From positions 1 to 64,000 of the forward strand of contig NZ_FTPQ01000001.1 of the NCBI RefSeq assembly GCF_900156435.1: a DNA stretch of 64,000 nt, in the 5' to 3' direction. Below, in pieces: positions 51,653 through 59,899 of this stretch. Position numbers and translations under genes: made by a program. The notes beneath the pieces were generated by a model. It was not told the origin of the DNA and did not search any database. It saw only the letters and a list, made by a program, of their open reading frames with translations. Numbering within the stretch: the stretch's first letter is position 1; every line of letters begins with the position of its first letter. Origin of the DNA: Microbacterium sp. RU1D. Its GTDB lineage: Bacteria; Actinomycetota; Actinomycetes; Actinomycetales; Microbacteriaceae.

Positions 51653-52278
51653 TGCTCTCCACCGACTTCCGCGCGCTCGGACTCGAGGAGATCCGCGGGA
51701 CGCTGGGCGAACCCGAAGGGCCCTCGCTGCAGAAGATCACCGATCGCCTCGACGAGAACTGCCTGCGCTTCCTCGCCCACTCCCCCTTCGCCACGCTGGC
51801 CACGGCCGACCGCGACGGCCGGTGCGACAGCTCGCCCCGCGGCGACTACCCCGGTTTCGTGCGGGCGATCGACGACCGCACCGTCGCGATCCCGGACCGC
51901 CTCGGCAACAAGATCGCGGACTCCATGCGCAACATCGTCGAGAACGGCCACGCCGCTCTGCTGTGCTTCGTGCCCGGCATGAGCGAGACGCTGCGCATCA
52001 ACGGCACCGCGGTCGTCACCGACGACCCGACGCTGCTGCGCACCCTCGAGCAGGACCACACGGTGCCGGATCTGGCGATCGTGGTGCGCATCGAGCAGGT
52101 GTACCTGCACTGCGGTCGCGCCCTGCTGCGCGGCGGTCTGTGGGATGCCGACATGCAGGACCTCGCGACGCAGGTGCCGACATCCGGCCAGATCTGGGCG
52201 AGCACGTCCGGGTGGGATGCCGAGGTGGGCGACGTCATCGATGAGGCGATGTCCGGCGCCTACCGGGCGCTGTACTGA
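51652..52278 (+). CDS. PPOX-type FMN flavoprotein (pyridoxamine 5'-phosphate oxidase family, MSMEG_1061-like)
   Basis: 208 aa from the ATG at 51652; in-frame upstream starts would add up to 28 residues. Family features are CLRFLAHSPFATLATADRDGRCDSSPRGDYPGFVRAIDDRTVAIPDRLGNKIADSMRNIVENGHAALLCFVPGMSETLRINGTAVVTDDP, the split-barrel FMN-binding region, and YLHCGRALLRGGLWD near the end, the conserved HCxxA block of the MSMEG_1061-like subfamily. It probably binds FMN or F420-type cofactor and acts as an oxidase or reductase on a small molecule. The next gene begins directly after its stop, so the two are co-transcribed. Confidence 0.87.
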   Translation: MLSTDFRALGLEEIRGTLGEPEGPSLQKITDRLDENCLRFLAHSPFATLATADRDGRCDSSPRGDYPGFVRAIDDRTVAIPDRLGNKIADSMRNIVENGHAALLCFVPGMSETLRINGTAVVTDDPTLLRTLEQDHTVPDLAIVVRIEQVYLHCGRALLRGGLWDADMQDLATQVPTSGQIWASTSGWDAEVGDVIDEAMSGAYRALY

Positions 52279-53226
52279 ATGCGCGGTCGCGAGGGACTGA
52301 TGCCGCTGGTGGTCAGCGAGATCGTCCACGAGACGCCCGACATCGTCAGCATCCGGATGCGGAAGGCCGACGGCTCCCCCCTGCCGGCGTGGCAGCCGGG
52401 AGCGCACGTCGACCTGCAGCTCATCACCCGGCACGAGCGCCAGTACTCGCTGTGCGGCGACCCCCGGGACACGGCGTCGTACCGCATCGCCGTGCGTCGC
52501 GAGGAGCTCTCCCGGGGCGGCTCTCACTACATCCACGCATTCCTCCGCGCCGGCAGCACGGTCTGGGTGCGTCCCCCGCGCAACCTCTTCGAGCTCGGCG
52601 ACGCCTCGGCGTACCTGCTGCTGGCCGCCGGGATCGGGGTGACGCCGATCCTCGCGATGGCGCGGCACCTGGCATCCATCGGTGCGGATTGGCGCATGAT
52701 CGTCGCCGCGCGCACGCCCGACGGGGTCGCGTTCGCCGACGAGATCGCCGCGCTGGGCGAGCGCGCGAGCGTCCACGTCAGCGGCGAGCGGGGCCGTCTC
52801 GACCTCGCCACCGTGGTCGGCGACATCGCCCCCGGCACCGACGTCTACGCGTGCGGCCCCGCGGCCTTCACCGACGCCCTGCTCACCCTCGCCCCGACGC
52901 TGCCGGAGGGATCCGGCATCCACCTCGAACGCTTCGAGCCCAGGCGGCGGGAGTTCGGTCCGGACGAGCCCTTCACCGCCACCGCGGCCCGTTCGGGCGT
53001 CACGGTCGAGGTGCCCGCGAGCCGGTCGCTGCGCGAAACACTCGAAGGCGCGGGGGTCGCGGTGACCGGGTCGTGCCTGCGCGGGGTGTGCGGCTCGTGC
53101 GCGGTCCCGGTGCTGGACGGCGCGGTGGAGCACCGCGACTCCCTCACCGTCGACGACGACGCCCGCGTGATGTATGCATGCGTCTCACGCGCACGGGAGG
53201 GCTCGGCGCTCGTGCTGGACATCTGA
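52279..53226 (+). CDS. Phthalate-dioxygenase-reductase-like flavin/[2Fe-2S] oxidoreductase (VanB-like)
   Basis: 315-aa electron-transfer protein with three modules. The FMN domain carries RQYSLCGD (54-61), the NAD domain has LLAAGIGVTPILAMARHL and YACGPAAFTDALL, and the C-terminal plant-type ferredoxin domain ligates [2Fe-2S] through Cys266, Cys271, Cys274 and Cys301 (GSCLRGVCGSC ... MYAC). The order FMN-NAD-ferredoxin is that of vanillate demethylase and phthalate dioxygenase reductases. No Rieske oxygenase is adjacent, so it may feed electrons to the PPOX protein next door or to a distant oxygenase. The start could also be the ATG at 52300 behind GAGGGA. Confidence 0.9.
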   Translation: MRGREGLMPLVVSEIVHETPDIVSIRMRKADGSPLPAWQPGAHVDLQLITRHERQYSLCGDPRDTASYRIAVRREELSRGGSHYIHAFLRAGSTVWVRPPRNLFELGDASAYLLLAAGIGVTPILAMARHLASIGADWRMIVAARTPDGVAFADEIAALGERASVHVSGERGRLDLATVVGDIAPGTDVYACGPAAFTDALLTLAPTLPEGSGIHLERFEPRRREFGPDEPFTATAARSGVTVEVPASRSLRETLEGAGVAVTGSCLRGVCGSCAVPVLDGAVEHRDSLTVDDDARVMYACVSRAREGSALVLDI

Positions 53227-53358
53227 GGGCGACTCCCCCCGCCCGGCCCGCCGCGCCCCGCGCCCCGCGCTTCCGACGCGCTGTTCGCGCCACCCCTGCC
53301 CTCCCCGCCGCGCCCCACCGTCCGCGCCCCAGCCGGTAGCCGGCGGCCGGCCGAGCGC

Positions 53359-53429
53359 CGATAAACGGTGTTCCTGCCGAGACACGGTGCGACACCGCGT
53401 GTCTCAGCAGAGACGGCGTTTCTCGCGCC
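53359..53429. repeat. 71-nt intergenic repeat, copy A
   Basis: Begins CGATAAACGGTGTTCCTGCC and ends GGCGTTTCTCGCGCC. It contains the inverted repeat GAGACAC (53379-53385) / GTGTCTC (53399-53405). A second copy lies at 53499-53569. The rest of the 387-bp spacer 53227-53613 is GC-rich, with repeated GCGGCCGC blocks near 53473-53490, and holds no gene I can support. Confidence 0.8.
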
Positions 53430-53498
53430 CTCCCCGCGGCGCCATCGCCGCCCCACGGCTGCCCCCGCTTTAGCGGCCGCGGAGCGGCCGCCCTTAGC

Positions 53499-53569
53499 CG
53501 ACAAACGCTGTTCCTACCGAGACTCGCTGCGATACCGCATGTCTCAGCAGCGGAAGCGTTTCTCGCGCC
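53499..53569. repeat. 71-nt intergenic repeat, copy B
   Basis: Begins CGACAAACGCTGTTCCTACC and ends AGCGTTTCTCGCGCC. Same orientation as copy A, offset by 140 bases, roughly 82% identical by eye. The inner hairpin GAGAC (53519-53523) / GTCTC (53541-53545) is kept. In this copy an outer pairing of AAACGCT with AGCGTTT is also possible, giving a nested fold. Confidence 0.8.
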
Positions 53570-53613
53570 GCCGCCGGCGGCGCCCAGCCTCCTCGCCCCG
53601 TGCCGCCGATGCC

Positions 53614-55077
53614 TCACACCGCGCGGTGCGTGAACCGCCCGCCCAGTAGGGTCGCGGCGACCGGCATGCCGCGCAGCACGTCACGATCGCAGGCGGAGGG
53701 ATCCGCGTCGACCACGACGAGGTCGGCCGGCTGACCCACCGCCAACGTCGTGCGGCAACTCGCGGCGAGCGCGACGTCGAGCGGCAGCCGCTGCTCGGGA
53801 TGCCACGCCTCGCGGTCACCGCGACTGCGCGACGTCGCCGCGGCGACCGCGTGCCACGGATCCAGAGGCGCGACGGGGGCATCGGACCCGAGACGAAGCT
53901 GCGCCCCGGAACGATGGAGCGACCCGAATGCGAAAGCGCGCGCCGTGCGCCCGGCCCAGTGCAGATCGGCGATGTCGCGGTCGTCCATCGCGTGCTCGGG
54001 CTGCACGCTCGCGATGAGCCCGGCCGCGCGGAACCGCGCGAAGTCGTCGTCGCGCACGAGCTGGGCGTGCTCGACGATGCCCGGCATTCCGAGCTCCTCG
54101 AACACCTCGATCACCTCGGTGTTCGCGCGGTCGCCGATCGCGTGGACGGCGGGCAGGATGCCGCCTTCGCCGGCCCGCACGAGCAGGCGGCGCAGTTCGG
54201 CGACGGAAACGCTCTGCACGCCGCACCCGTGTTCCGCGTGCGGGTCCGCACCGGGGTAAGGGTCCCAGCACCAGGCCGTCCGGGTGTTGAGGGAGCCATC
54301 CGAGACGACCTTGAGCCGGCCCATGGTGACCAGCCCCTCGGCGTCGAGCGGATCGCCGGTGCGCAGCCCCGCGACGATCGCCTCCTCCAGCCGGTCGGGC
54401 CACACGGAGGCGTCCACGCGCAGCGAATGCACCCCCGCGGCGACGCGCTCGGGCCACTCGCGGAAATTCGGTACGTTCTCGTAGTCGACGATGCCGACGA
54501 TGCCCCGGCGCGCCGCGGCATCGGCGACCTCGGCGTATGCCGTTATCGGAATGGACGCGGCCTGCTGGAACCGCTGCAACGCCGCGATCCACTCGAACTC
54601 GGCCACCACCCCGCTCGCGCCGGGCCGCAGCCCCAGCCGATCCGCGCCGCGGGAGTTCATCCACCCGGCGTGGAGGTCGCCGCTGACGAGCACCACGGGG
54701 TCGTCGGGGAACGCCTCGTCGAGGATGCGCAGCGAGGTCGGTTCCGTCCACAGGCCGTCTCGGTAGCCGTAGCCGACGAGCACACCGTCGGTACGCGGTG
54801 CGCCCGCGCGCACGGCGCGACGCACGGCGTCCACCACCTCGCCGGGGCTCGCCGTTCCGCCGACGTCGACACGGCGGCTGGAGATGACCCACTGCGTGAA
54901 GTGCACGTGGGCGTCCCACAGCCCGGGCCCGACGAAACGCCCGTCGAGGTCGAGGGTCTCGCCCTCGCTGTCGCCGCCGCGGGGGTGGATCGACGCGATG
55001 ACGCCGTCGCACACGACGACGTCGACCGGCTCGCCGCCGCCGTACGGGCGGACCGACCGCAGAGTGAGCGCGCTCAC
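53614..55077 (-). CDS. YtcJ-like metal-dependent amidohydrolase
   Basis: 487 aa of the amidohydrolase_3 / YtcJ family. The N-terminal beta-sandwich leads to GPGLWDAHVHFTQWV (the H-x-H metal site), with EVADAAARRGIVGIVDYENV, LKVVSDGSLNTRTAW (the YtcJ-type DGSxxxRTA), VHAIGDRANTEVIEVFEELG (His-Ala-Ile-Gly-Asp) and LRLGSDAPVAPLDPWHAV (metal Asp) in order. It is about 50 residues shorter than many YtcJ proteins. Likely cytoplasmic, hydrolysing an amide or similar bond. Its ATG at 55077 overlaps the cyclodeaminase-like stop (ATGA); it is the last gene of the operon running from 58268. Confidence 0.9.
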   Translation of the reverse strand: MSALTLRSVRPYGGGEPVDVVVCDGVIASIHPRGGDSEGETLDLDGRFVGPGLWDAHVHFTQWVISSRRVDVGGTASPGEVVDAVRRAVRAGAPRTDGVLVGYGYRDGLWTEPTSLRILDEAFPDDPVVLVSGDLHAGWMNSRGADRLGLRPGASGVVAEFEWIAALQRFQQAASIPITAYAEVADAAARRGIVGIVDYENVPNFREWPERVAAGVHSLRVDASVWPDRLEEAIVAGLRTGDPLDAEGLVTMGRLKVVSDGSLNTRTAWCWDPYPGADPHAEHGCGVQSVSVAELRRLLVRAGEGGILPAVHAIGDRANTEVIEVFEELGMPGIVEHAQLVRDDDFARFRAAGLIASVQPEHAMDDRDIADLHWAGRTARAFAFGSLHRSGAQLRLGSDAPVAPLDPWHAVAAATSRSRGDREAWHPEQRLPLDVALAASCRTTLAVGQPADLVVVDADPSACDRDVLRGMPVAATLLGGRFTHRAV

Positions 55078-56102
55078 AGCGCCGGCACCGGGGAGCCGAC
55101 GAGCCCGAACAGATCCTTGGGATCGTCGGGGGCGGCCACGAGGTCGATCTCGAGCGCCAGCTCGGTACCCGCGACGCTGTCGCGCAGGAACCGCAGCGCC
55201 GAGAAGTCCTCGATCGCGAAGCCGACCGAGTCGAAGACGGTCACCTGATCGTCGGCGGTGCGACCGGGTCGCCGGTCGGCGAGCACCTCCCAGAACTCCG
55301 TCACCGGGAAGTCCGCGGCGACGCGCTGGATTTCGCCCTCGATGCGCGTCTGCGGCGTGTACTCGACGAACACGGGCCCCCGGGAGAGGATCGCCGGGTC
55401 GAGCTCGGTCTTACCGGGGCAGTCGCCGCCGATCGCGTTGATGTGCATCCCGGATGCCACGTCGGCATCGCTGAGAACGGTCGCGGCCGCCTTGTCGGCG
55501 GTACAGGTCGTCACGATGTCGGCGCCGCGGGCGGCCTCCGAGGCGGAGTCGCACACCACGATGTCGAAGCCGAGCGGGGTGAGGTTGCGCACGAGCTTCG
55601 CCGTGGCTGCGGGATCGACGTCGTAGACCCGCAGGCGGTCGACGCCGAGCACCCCGCGGAAGGCCAGAGCCTGAAACTCGGCCTGGCTCCCCGCGCCGAT
55701 CATCGCCATCGTCGACGCGTCCGCTCGGGCAAGACGGCGCGCGACCATCGCCGAGGTCGCCGCCGTGCGCAGGGCCGTCAGCAGCGTCATCTCCGACAGG
55801 AACACCGGGTAGCCGTTGTGCACATCGGCGAGCACGCCGAACGCGGTCACGGTCTGATACCCGCGGCCGGGGTTGAAGGGGTGCCCGTTCACGTACTTGA
55901 ACGCATACGTGTCGGGGTCGCTGATGGGCATGAGTTCGATCACACCGAAGGGCGTGTGGCTGGCCATCCGCTCGACCTTGTCGAACGACGTCCACCGACG
56001 ATAGTCGGCCTCGAGATAGGCGACCATGTCGGTCATGAGCCGCTCGGCCCCGTGCGTGGCGACCCAGCGCACCATGGCGTCCACGCCAACGAATCCGGTC
56101 AT
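55074..56102 (-). CDS. Ornithine cyclodeaminase / mu-crystallin family protein
   Basis: 342 aa. The N-terminal part supplies the substrate lysine and arginine (YAFKYVNGHPFNPGRGYQTV with Lys69; LRTAATSAMVARRLAR with Arg112). The Rossmann domain has MAMIGAGSQAEFQALAF around residue 133, and HINAIGGDCPGKTELDP follows, all typical of the family. Length fits ornithine cyclodeaminase and related imine reductases or dehydrogenases. In this operon it could deaminate or reduce the product of the sarcosine-oxidase-like enzyme. ATG at 56102 overlaps the PaiB-like stop by four bases. Confidence 0.92.
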   Translation of the reverse strand: MTGFVGVDAMVRWVATHGAERLMTDMVAYLEADYRRWTSFDKVERMASHTPFGVIELMPISDPDTYAFKYVNGHPFNPGRGYQTVTAFGVLADVHNGYPVFLSEMTLLTALRTAATSAMVARRLARADASTMAMIGAGSQAEFQALAFRGVLGVDRLRVYDVDPAATAKLVRNLTPLGFDIVVCDSASEAARGADIVTTCTADKAAATVLSDADVASGMHINAIGGDCPGKTELDPAILSRGPVFVEYTPQTRIEGEIQRVAADFPVTEFWEVLADRRPGRTADDQVTVFDSVGFAIEDFSALRFLRDSVAGTELALEIDLVAAPDDPKDLFGLVGSPVPAL

Positions 56103-56743
56103 CGTGTGTGTCGTTCCTCTCGGGGGCGGATGGCATCCATCCGGTCGGCCAGGGCCGGGTTGACGTAGGGGCCGGGGGCGCGCAGCGCCGCGACGACGCG
56201 GTCGACGACGGCATCCGGCTTGTCCTGACTGAGTTTCTGCTTCGCGTCGAAGCGGGCCACGGGCAGGCGGAACCCCACCGTGCCGTGCACGATGCGCTCG
56301 GCATACTCCGTGTTCTCGAGGCTGCGATGCATCACGAAAGGGTTCGGCAGCGGCGCCTCGAATCGCGTCACGAGCCTGTCGAGCACGGCGAGGTTGTCGT
56401 CGTCGCTCAGGATCTCAGGGACTCCGTACAGGTGCGCCACGACGAAGTTCCACGTGGGCACCGCGGGCGACGTGCCGTACCAGCTCGGCGAGACGTACCC
56501 GCTGGGCCCCGAGACCACGATCATGACCTCGTGCGCGCCGAGCTCGTGCAGCCTCTCGTCGGGGCGGCCGACGTGGCTCACGAGGGCGAGGCCCTCGGCC
56601 CCGTCATCGACGAGCACCGGGTAATGGGATGCCACGAGCCCGCGCCCCGGAACGTGGCTGACGAGGGTCGCCCAGGGGTTCTCGTCCACGAGCGCGCGGA
56701 CCGCGTCGAGGTCGTCGAGCGCGTAGTCGGCGTTGTGCCTCAT
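56099..56743 (-). CDS. PaiB-like FMN-binding protein
   Basis: 214 aa of the FMN_bind_2 / PaiB family: NPWATLVSHVPGRGLVASHYPVLVDD, LVSHVGRPDERLHELGAHEVMIVVSGPSGYVSPSWYGTSPAVPTWNFVVAHLYGVPEI, RTLERTEYA-like HRSLENTEYAERIVHGTVGFRLPVARFDAKQKLSQDKP. In Bacillus PaiB is described as a negative regulator, but the fold is a split-barrel flavin binder and the protein may be enzymatic. It is embedded in a catabolic operon with overlaps at both ends. ATG at 56743. Confidence 0.9.
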   Translation of the reverse strand: MRHNADYALDDLDAVRALVDENPWATLVSHVPGRGLVASHYPVLVDDGAEGLALVSHVGRPDERLHELGAHEVMIVVSGPSGYVSPSWYGTSPAVPTWNFVVAHLYGVPEILSDDDNLAVLDRLVTRFEAPLPNPFVMHRSLENTEYAERIVHGTVGFRLPVARFDAKQKLSQDKPDAVVDRVVAALRAPGPYVNPALADRMDAIRPREERHTR

Positions 56744-57126
56744 GCCGCCGCCTCTCTGCGCGAAGGGCCGAAGACGAGCACGAGCTCTGCCGGCTCGGCG
56801 GAGGCGTTGCGCACGCCGTGCCGCATACCGGCCGGCGCGTAGGCCGCGTCGCCCGCCGCGAGCACGCGCTCCTCCCCGTCACCCGAGAAGACGATCTCGC
56901 CGCGTGTCACGATGTACATCTCGTCACTGCTCTCGGCAGAGCAGCTGTCCACCGCCCCGCTCAGGTGCCGATGCTCTCCCTCGGACGCGCCGGGGGCCAG
57001 CTCATAGAGCATCGCGTGGACGCCGAGGGCGGTGGCATCCCGGAAGTACCACTCGATGCCGACCCGGCTCTGCCCCTCGTAGAGCGTCCAATCGTGGTGG
57101 GTGTCGCCACGCCGTTGGATCTGCAT
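56740..57126 (-). CDS. Single-domain cupin protein
   Basis: 128-aa cupin. The first cupin motif (GASEGEHRHLSGAVDSCSAESSDEMYIVTRGEIVFSGDG) has the histidine pair EHRH and Glu, and the second has GDAAYAPAGMRHGVRNAS with the third histidine; a metal ion is therefore likely bound. Small stand-alone cupins serve as isomerases, dioxygenases or ligand binders. Its stop overlaps the PaiB-like start and its ATG (57126) is eight bases after the sarcosine-oxidase-like gene. Confidence 0.85.
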   Translation of the reverse strand: MQIQRRGDTHHDWTLYEGQSRVGIEWYFRDATALGVHAMLYELAPGASEGEHRHLSGAVDSCSAESSDEMYIVTRGEIVFSGDGEERVLAAGDAAYAPAGMRHGVRNASAEPAELVLVFGPSRREAAA

Positions 57127-57134
57127 GGCGGGCC

Positions 57135-58268
57135 TCACATCGCGGGAACGGCGGTCGCGTCGAGCGCGAATGCCGTCAGGTCGTCGGTGGTGTCCTCGCC
57201 CCGTGCGAGCTCGGCCAGAGCCAGCCCGATCGCGGGCGTGAACTTGAAGGCGTGGCCCGCCCCGAGCGCGACGACGATGTCGGGGTGCTCGGTGAGCGGG
57301 CCGATGACGAAGCGACGGCCGGGCGTGAGCGCGTACTGGCACGTGACCGTGCGCAACAGCGGACCGCTGGTGGGGATCGTCGCGGCGAGGAACGCCGTCA
57401 GTTCCGCGGCGCGCTCGGGCGAGGGCACGAAGGTGCGCTCGGCGGGCGTCATACGGTTCTCCGAGACGTCGCGCGCGGCCTTGATCGTCGGCTCGCCGTA
57501 CGTGGGGAACCCGTAGAAGCACTGCTCGTCCTCCCAGATCCACACCGGGAAGCGGTCACGGTCGAACGCCTCGGGGTCCGCGGGTGCGAAGTAGCTGACC
57601 TGCTCCTGCATCACCTCCAGCGGGATGCGGATGCCGAGCGGCTCGAGGAGCTCGTTCGTCCACGCGTCCGCGGCGACGACGACGCGGCGCGCACGGACGT
57701 CGCCTCCGGAGGTCGAGACGATGACGCCCTCGCCGTCGGGGCGGAGGCGATCCACACGGGTGCGGTCGCGCAGCGTGGCTCCGAGCACGCGCGCGTGCAT
57801 CTGCAGGGTCGCGACGGTGCGGGCGGCGTGGGCGATCCCCGAATCGGGTGTGTACACGCACGTCACCCCCTCGGGGACCGCGAACTGCGGCCACCGCGCG
57901 CGCACCTCGGCGGGGCCGAGCATCTCGAACGGCACGCCGCTGGCCGACAGGCTGCGCGCGAAGTCGGCCGCGTCGTACGGGCCGTCGTCGGGGATGAACA
58001 CGACCCCGCCTGTGACGGTCAGCAGGCGTTCGCCGGTGGCCGCCTCCAGCGCCGCCCACTCGCGGTACGCCGCCTGCGCGAAACGCACGTACGCGGCCGA
58101 GCCGTACGAGGTGCGGACGATGCGCGAGGTGTCGTGCGACGCACCGCGCACGTGGCCCAGCTCGAATTGCTCGAACGCGACGACACGCGAGCCACGACGG
58201 GCCAGGTGGTAGGCCGCGGCGCTGCCGAGCGCGCCGAGTCCCACGACGGCGACGTCGAATTGCTCCAT
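57135..58268 (-). CDS. Monomeric sarcosine oxidase / N-methyl amino acid oxidase-like FAD enzyme
   Basis: 377-aa DAO-family oxidase. FAD-binding VVGLGALGSAAAYHLARRG starts at residue 9, and ASHDTSRIVRTSY follows as in MSOX and N-methyltryptophan oxidase. Cys310 in CQYALTP is the position that forms the covalent flavin link in MSOX, and the C-terminal GAGHAFKFTPAIG is the conserved end of the family. Expected reaction: oxidative demethylation of an N-methyl amino acid (or pipecolate-like imino acid) with O2, giving H2O2. The ATG at 58268 has the ribosome site GGAAGGAA. First gene of the operon 53614-58268, divergent from the IclR-type regulator. Confidence 0.92.
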   Translation of the reverse strand: MEQFDVAVVGLGALGSAAAYHLARRGSRVVAFEQFELGHVRGASHDTSRIVRTSYGSAAYVRFAQAAYREWAALEAATGERLLTVTGGVVFIPDDGPYDAADFARSLSASGVPFEMLGPAEVRARWPQFAVPEGVTCVYTPDSGIAHAARTVATLQMHARVLGATLRDRTRVDRLRPDGEGVIVSTSGGDVRARRVVVAADAWTNELLEPLGIRIPLEVMQEQVSYFAPADPEAFDRDRFPVWIWEDEQCFYGFPTYGEPTIKAARDVSENRMTPAERTFVPSPERAAELTAFLAATIPTSGPLLRTVTCQYALTPGRRFVIGPLTEHPDIVVALGAGHAFKFTPAIGLALAELARGEDTTDDLTAFALDATAVPAM

Positions 58269-58302
58269 AGCGGTTCCTTCCGGATCCCGGGCGGGCGCCC
58301 GG

Positions 58303-58322
58303 CGAATATCGGCAATTATTCG
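58303..58322. promoter_or_regulatory. Palindrome between the oxidase operon and the IclR-type regulator
   Basis: CGAATA (58303-58308) and TATTCG (58317-58322) form an inverted repeat with an 8-nt spacer, in a locally AT-rich stretch of the 132-bp divergent gap. Its distance of 35 bases to the oxidase ATG suits an operator near the promoter. IclR proteins commonly bind palindromes of this length. Confidence 0.5.
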
Positions 58323-58400
58323 AATCGCTCGTCGCGCTCCTGTTACGGTCGCCAGCAGCAGCAATTCATCGACGATGACTTTGCAGAAACGAGGGATGCC

Positions 58401-59876
58401 ATGACCGCGCGCGTCGAGCAGGCCGTCGCTGTCCTGCGCGCGGTCGCCGGACGCACCGACCCGACCGCCCCGCTCCCTCTCGCCGCGATCGCCCGCCCGG
58501 CCGGCATCGGACTCAGTACCGCTTCGCGTCTGTGCGCCGAGCTCGCCGACGCAGGACTCCTCCGGCGGGCCGACGGTTACGGTACGTACGGCGTGGGCGC
58601 CCGGGCGGTCGCGCTGTCGGGACGCGCCGCCGCGGCCCTGGGCCCGACCGTGCACTTCGAGCTGCACCGGCTCGCGCAGGACACCGCCGAGACGGTCGTG
58701 CTGGCGGCCCCCGAAGCCGGTGGCGCGCGGATCGTCGCGACCGTCGCGTCGGGGTGGACGCTGCATGTGCCCGCGCTGATCGGCGATCGCGTGGACGACA
58801 CGCGCCGCGCGCTGGTGCGTGCGGCGTCGCCCGATGGCGCCGGCGAGGTGGTCGTGGAGTCGCAGACCGGCCGCGCCGTGGAGATCGCGGTCGCCCTCAC
58901 CGCCCCCGACGGTCGTCGCGTCGCCGTTCTCGCCGTGTCCCTCCCCGTCTACCGCGCCGCTCGGGCCCGCCCACGTATCCGCCGCCTGCTGACCGACGCC
59001 CGTCACGCGTTCGAGCGCGCCCTCGCGCGAATGCACCGTCCGACGCCTGCCCGCGCTGCCCCTGCCGCCCGCGCCGACGGGCCCACCGCCGCGCCGACCC
59101 GGGCGATCGAGGCGGCCGTACGGATGGTGGAGGCCATCGCCGACTTCCCCCGCTCCGTCACGGCTGCGGCCTCGGCGGCCGGGCTGCGCCTCGACCGCGC
59201 GCGCCGGCTGGCCGACACTCTCGTGCGCACGGGTCTGCTCGCCCGCGACGCGGAGACCGACGTCCTGCACGTCGATCCCGCGATTCACGCGTGGCACCGA
59301 GCCGCGTACGCGCCGACTCTGGCGCTCGTCGGCCCCGCACGCGCGGCCGCGACGGCGCAGCAGGCCGGAGCGTGCGTCTTCGTCACGACGCTCACCGGCA
59401 TGCGCAGCTTCACGATGGTCGAGCACATCGAACCGCTCGGCGAGGGACTGCGCATGGCACCGTGGCTCGGACGCCCGCACCCCCTGGTCGGTTCGGACGG
59501 CGGCCCGACATTGGCGATGGACTTCGATGCGGCTCAGCTCGCGCAGCTCTTCCCCCGGCGCCACGGGGCGGCCGAATACGACCAGTTCGTGCGCCGCGTC
59601 GAGCGGGTGCGCGCCGACGGCACGCTCACGATGCGCTCGATCGACGAGTTCGGCATCACCTCGATCTCGGCCCCGGTCCGCGATGCGGCGGGTCTCGTCG
59701 CCGCCGCCGCGTGCATCGTCGGGGCGACCGAGGACGTCTCGTCGCGTCTACCCGAGCTGCGCGCCGCGGCCCTCGACCTCGCCGCGACGCTGTCGCACGA
59801 CCTCGGCGCGACGTGCCCGAGATCCACCCCCACGGGCGACGGGGTGGGGCCCGCGACCATACCCCCGCCCCGGTGA
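58401..59876 (+). CDS. Double-length IclR-type transcriptional regulator
   Basis: 491 aa, about twice the usual 250. The first half has an IclR winged helix (EQAVAVLRAVAGR, PLAAIARPAGIGLSTASRLCAELADAGLLRRADGYGTYGVGARAVALSG) and a shortened effector-like region (LAQDTAETVVLAAPEAGGARIVATV). After a Pro/Ala-rich linker near residue 215-235, a second IclR-like unit starts (TRAIEAAVRMVEAIADFPRSVTAAASAAGLRLDRARRLADTLVRTGLLARD) with a more complete effector domain (GACVFVTTLTGMRSFTMVEHIEPLGEGLRMAPWLGRPHPL, IDEFGITSISAPVRDAAGLVAAAACIVG). The ATG at 58401 has GAGGGA. It probably controls the divergent oxidase operon. Confidence 0.83.
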   Translation: MTARVEQAVAVLRAVAGRTDPTAPLPLAAIARPAGIGLSTASRLCAELADAGLLRRADGYGTYGVGARAVALSGRAAAALGPTVHFELHRLAQDTAETVVLAAPEAGGARIVATVASGWTLHVPALIGDRVDDTRRALVRAASPDGAGEVVVESQTGRAVEIAVALTAPDGRRVAVLAVSLPVYRAARARPRIRRLLTDARHAFERALARMHRPTPARAAPAARADGPTAAPTRAIEAAVRMVEAIADFPRSVTAAASAAGLRLDRARRLADTLVRTGLLARDAETDVLHVDPAIHAWHRAAYAPTLALVGPARAAATAQQAGACVFVTTLTGMRSFTMVEHIEPLGEGLRMAPWLGRPHPLVGSDGGPTLAMDFDAAQLAQLFPRRHGAAEYDQFVRRVERVRADGTLTMRSIDEFGITSISAPVRDAAGLVAAAACIVGATEDVSSRLPELRAAALDLAATLSHDLGATCPRSTPTGDGVGPATIPPPR

Positions 59877-59883
59877 TGCGGGT

Positions 59884-59899
59884 TATCGTCGCTCCCACA
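59884..59899 (+). promoter_or_regulatory. Probable near-leaderless promoter of the alpha/beta hydrolase gene
   Basis: TATCGT at 59884-59889 with the ATG nine bases further on (59899). It lies immediately after the IclR-type gene stop, so the hydrolase may have its own transcript. Confidence 0.35.

Noticed and set aside
53227..53613. Small coding genes in the spacer with the 71-nt repeats
   Set aside because: Open frames exist on both strands but consist of Arg/Pro/Ala-rich translations of the repeats and GC-rich linkers, without ribosome sites.
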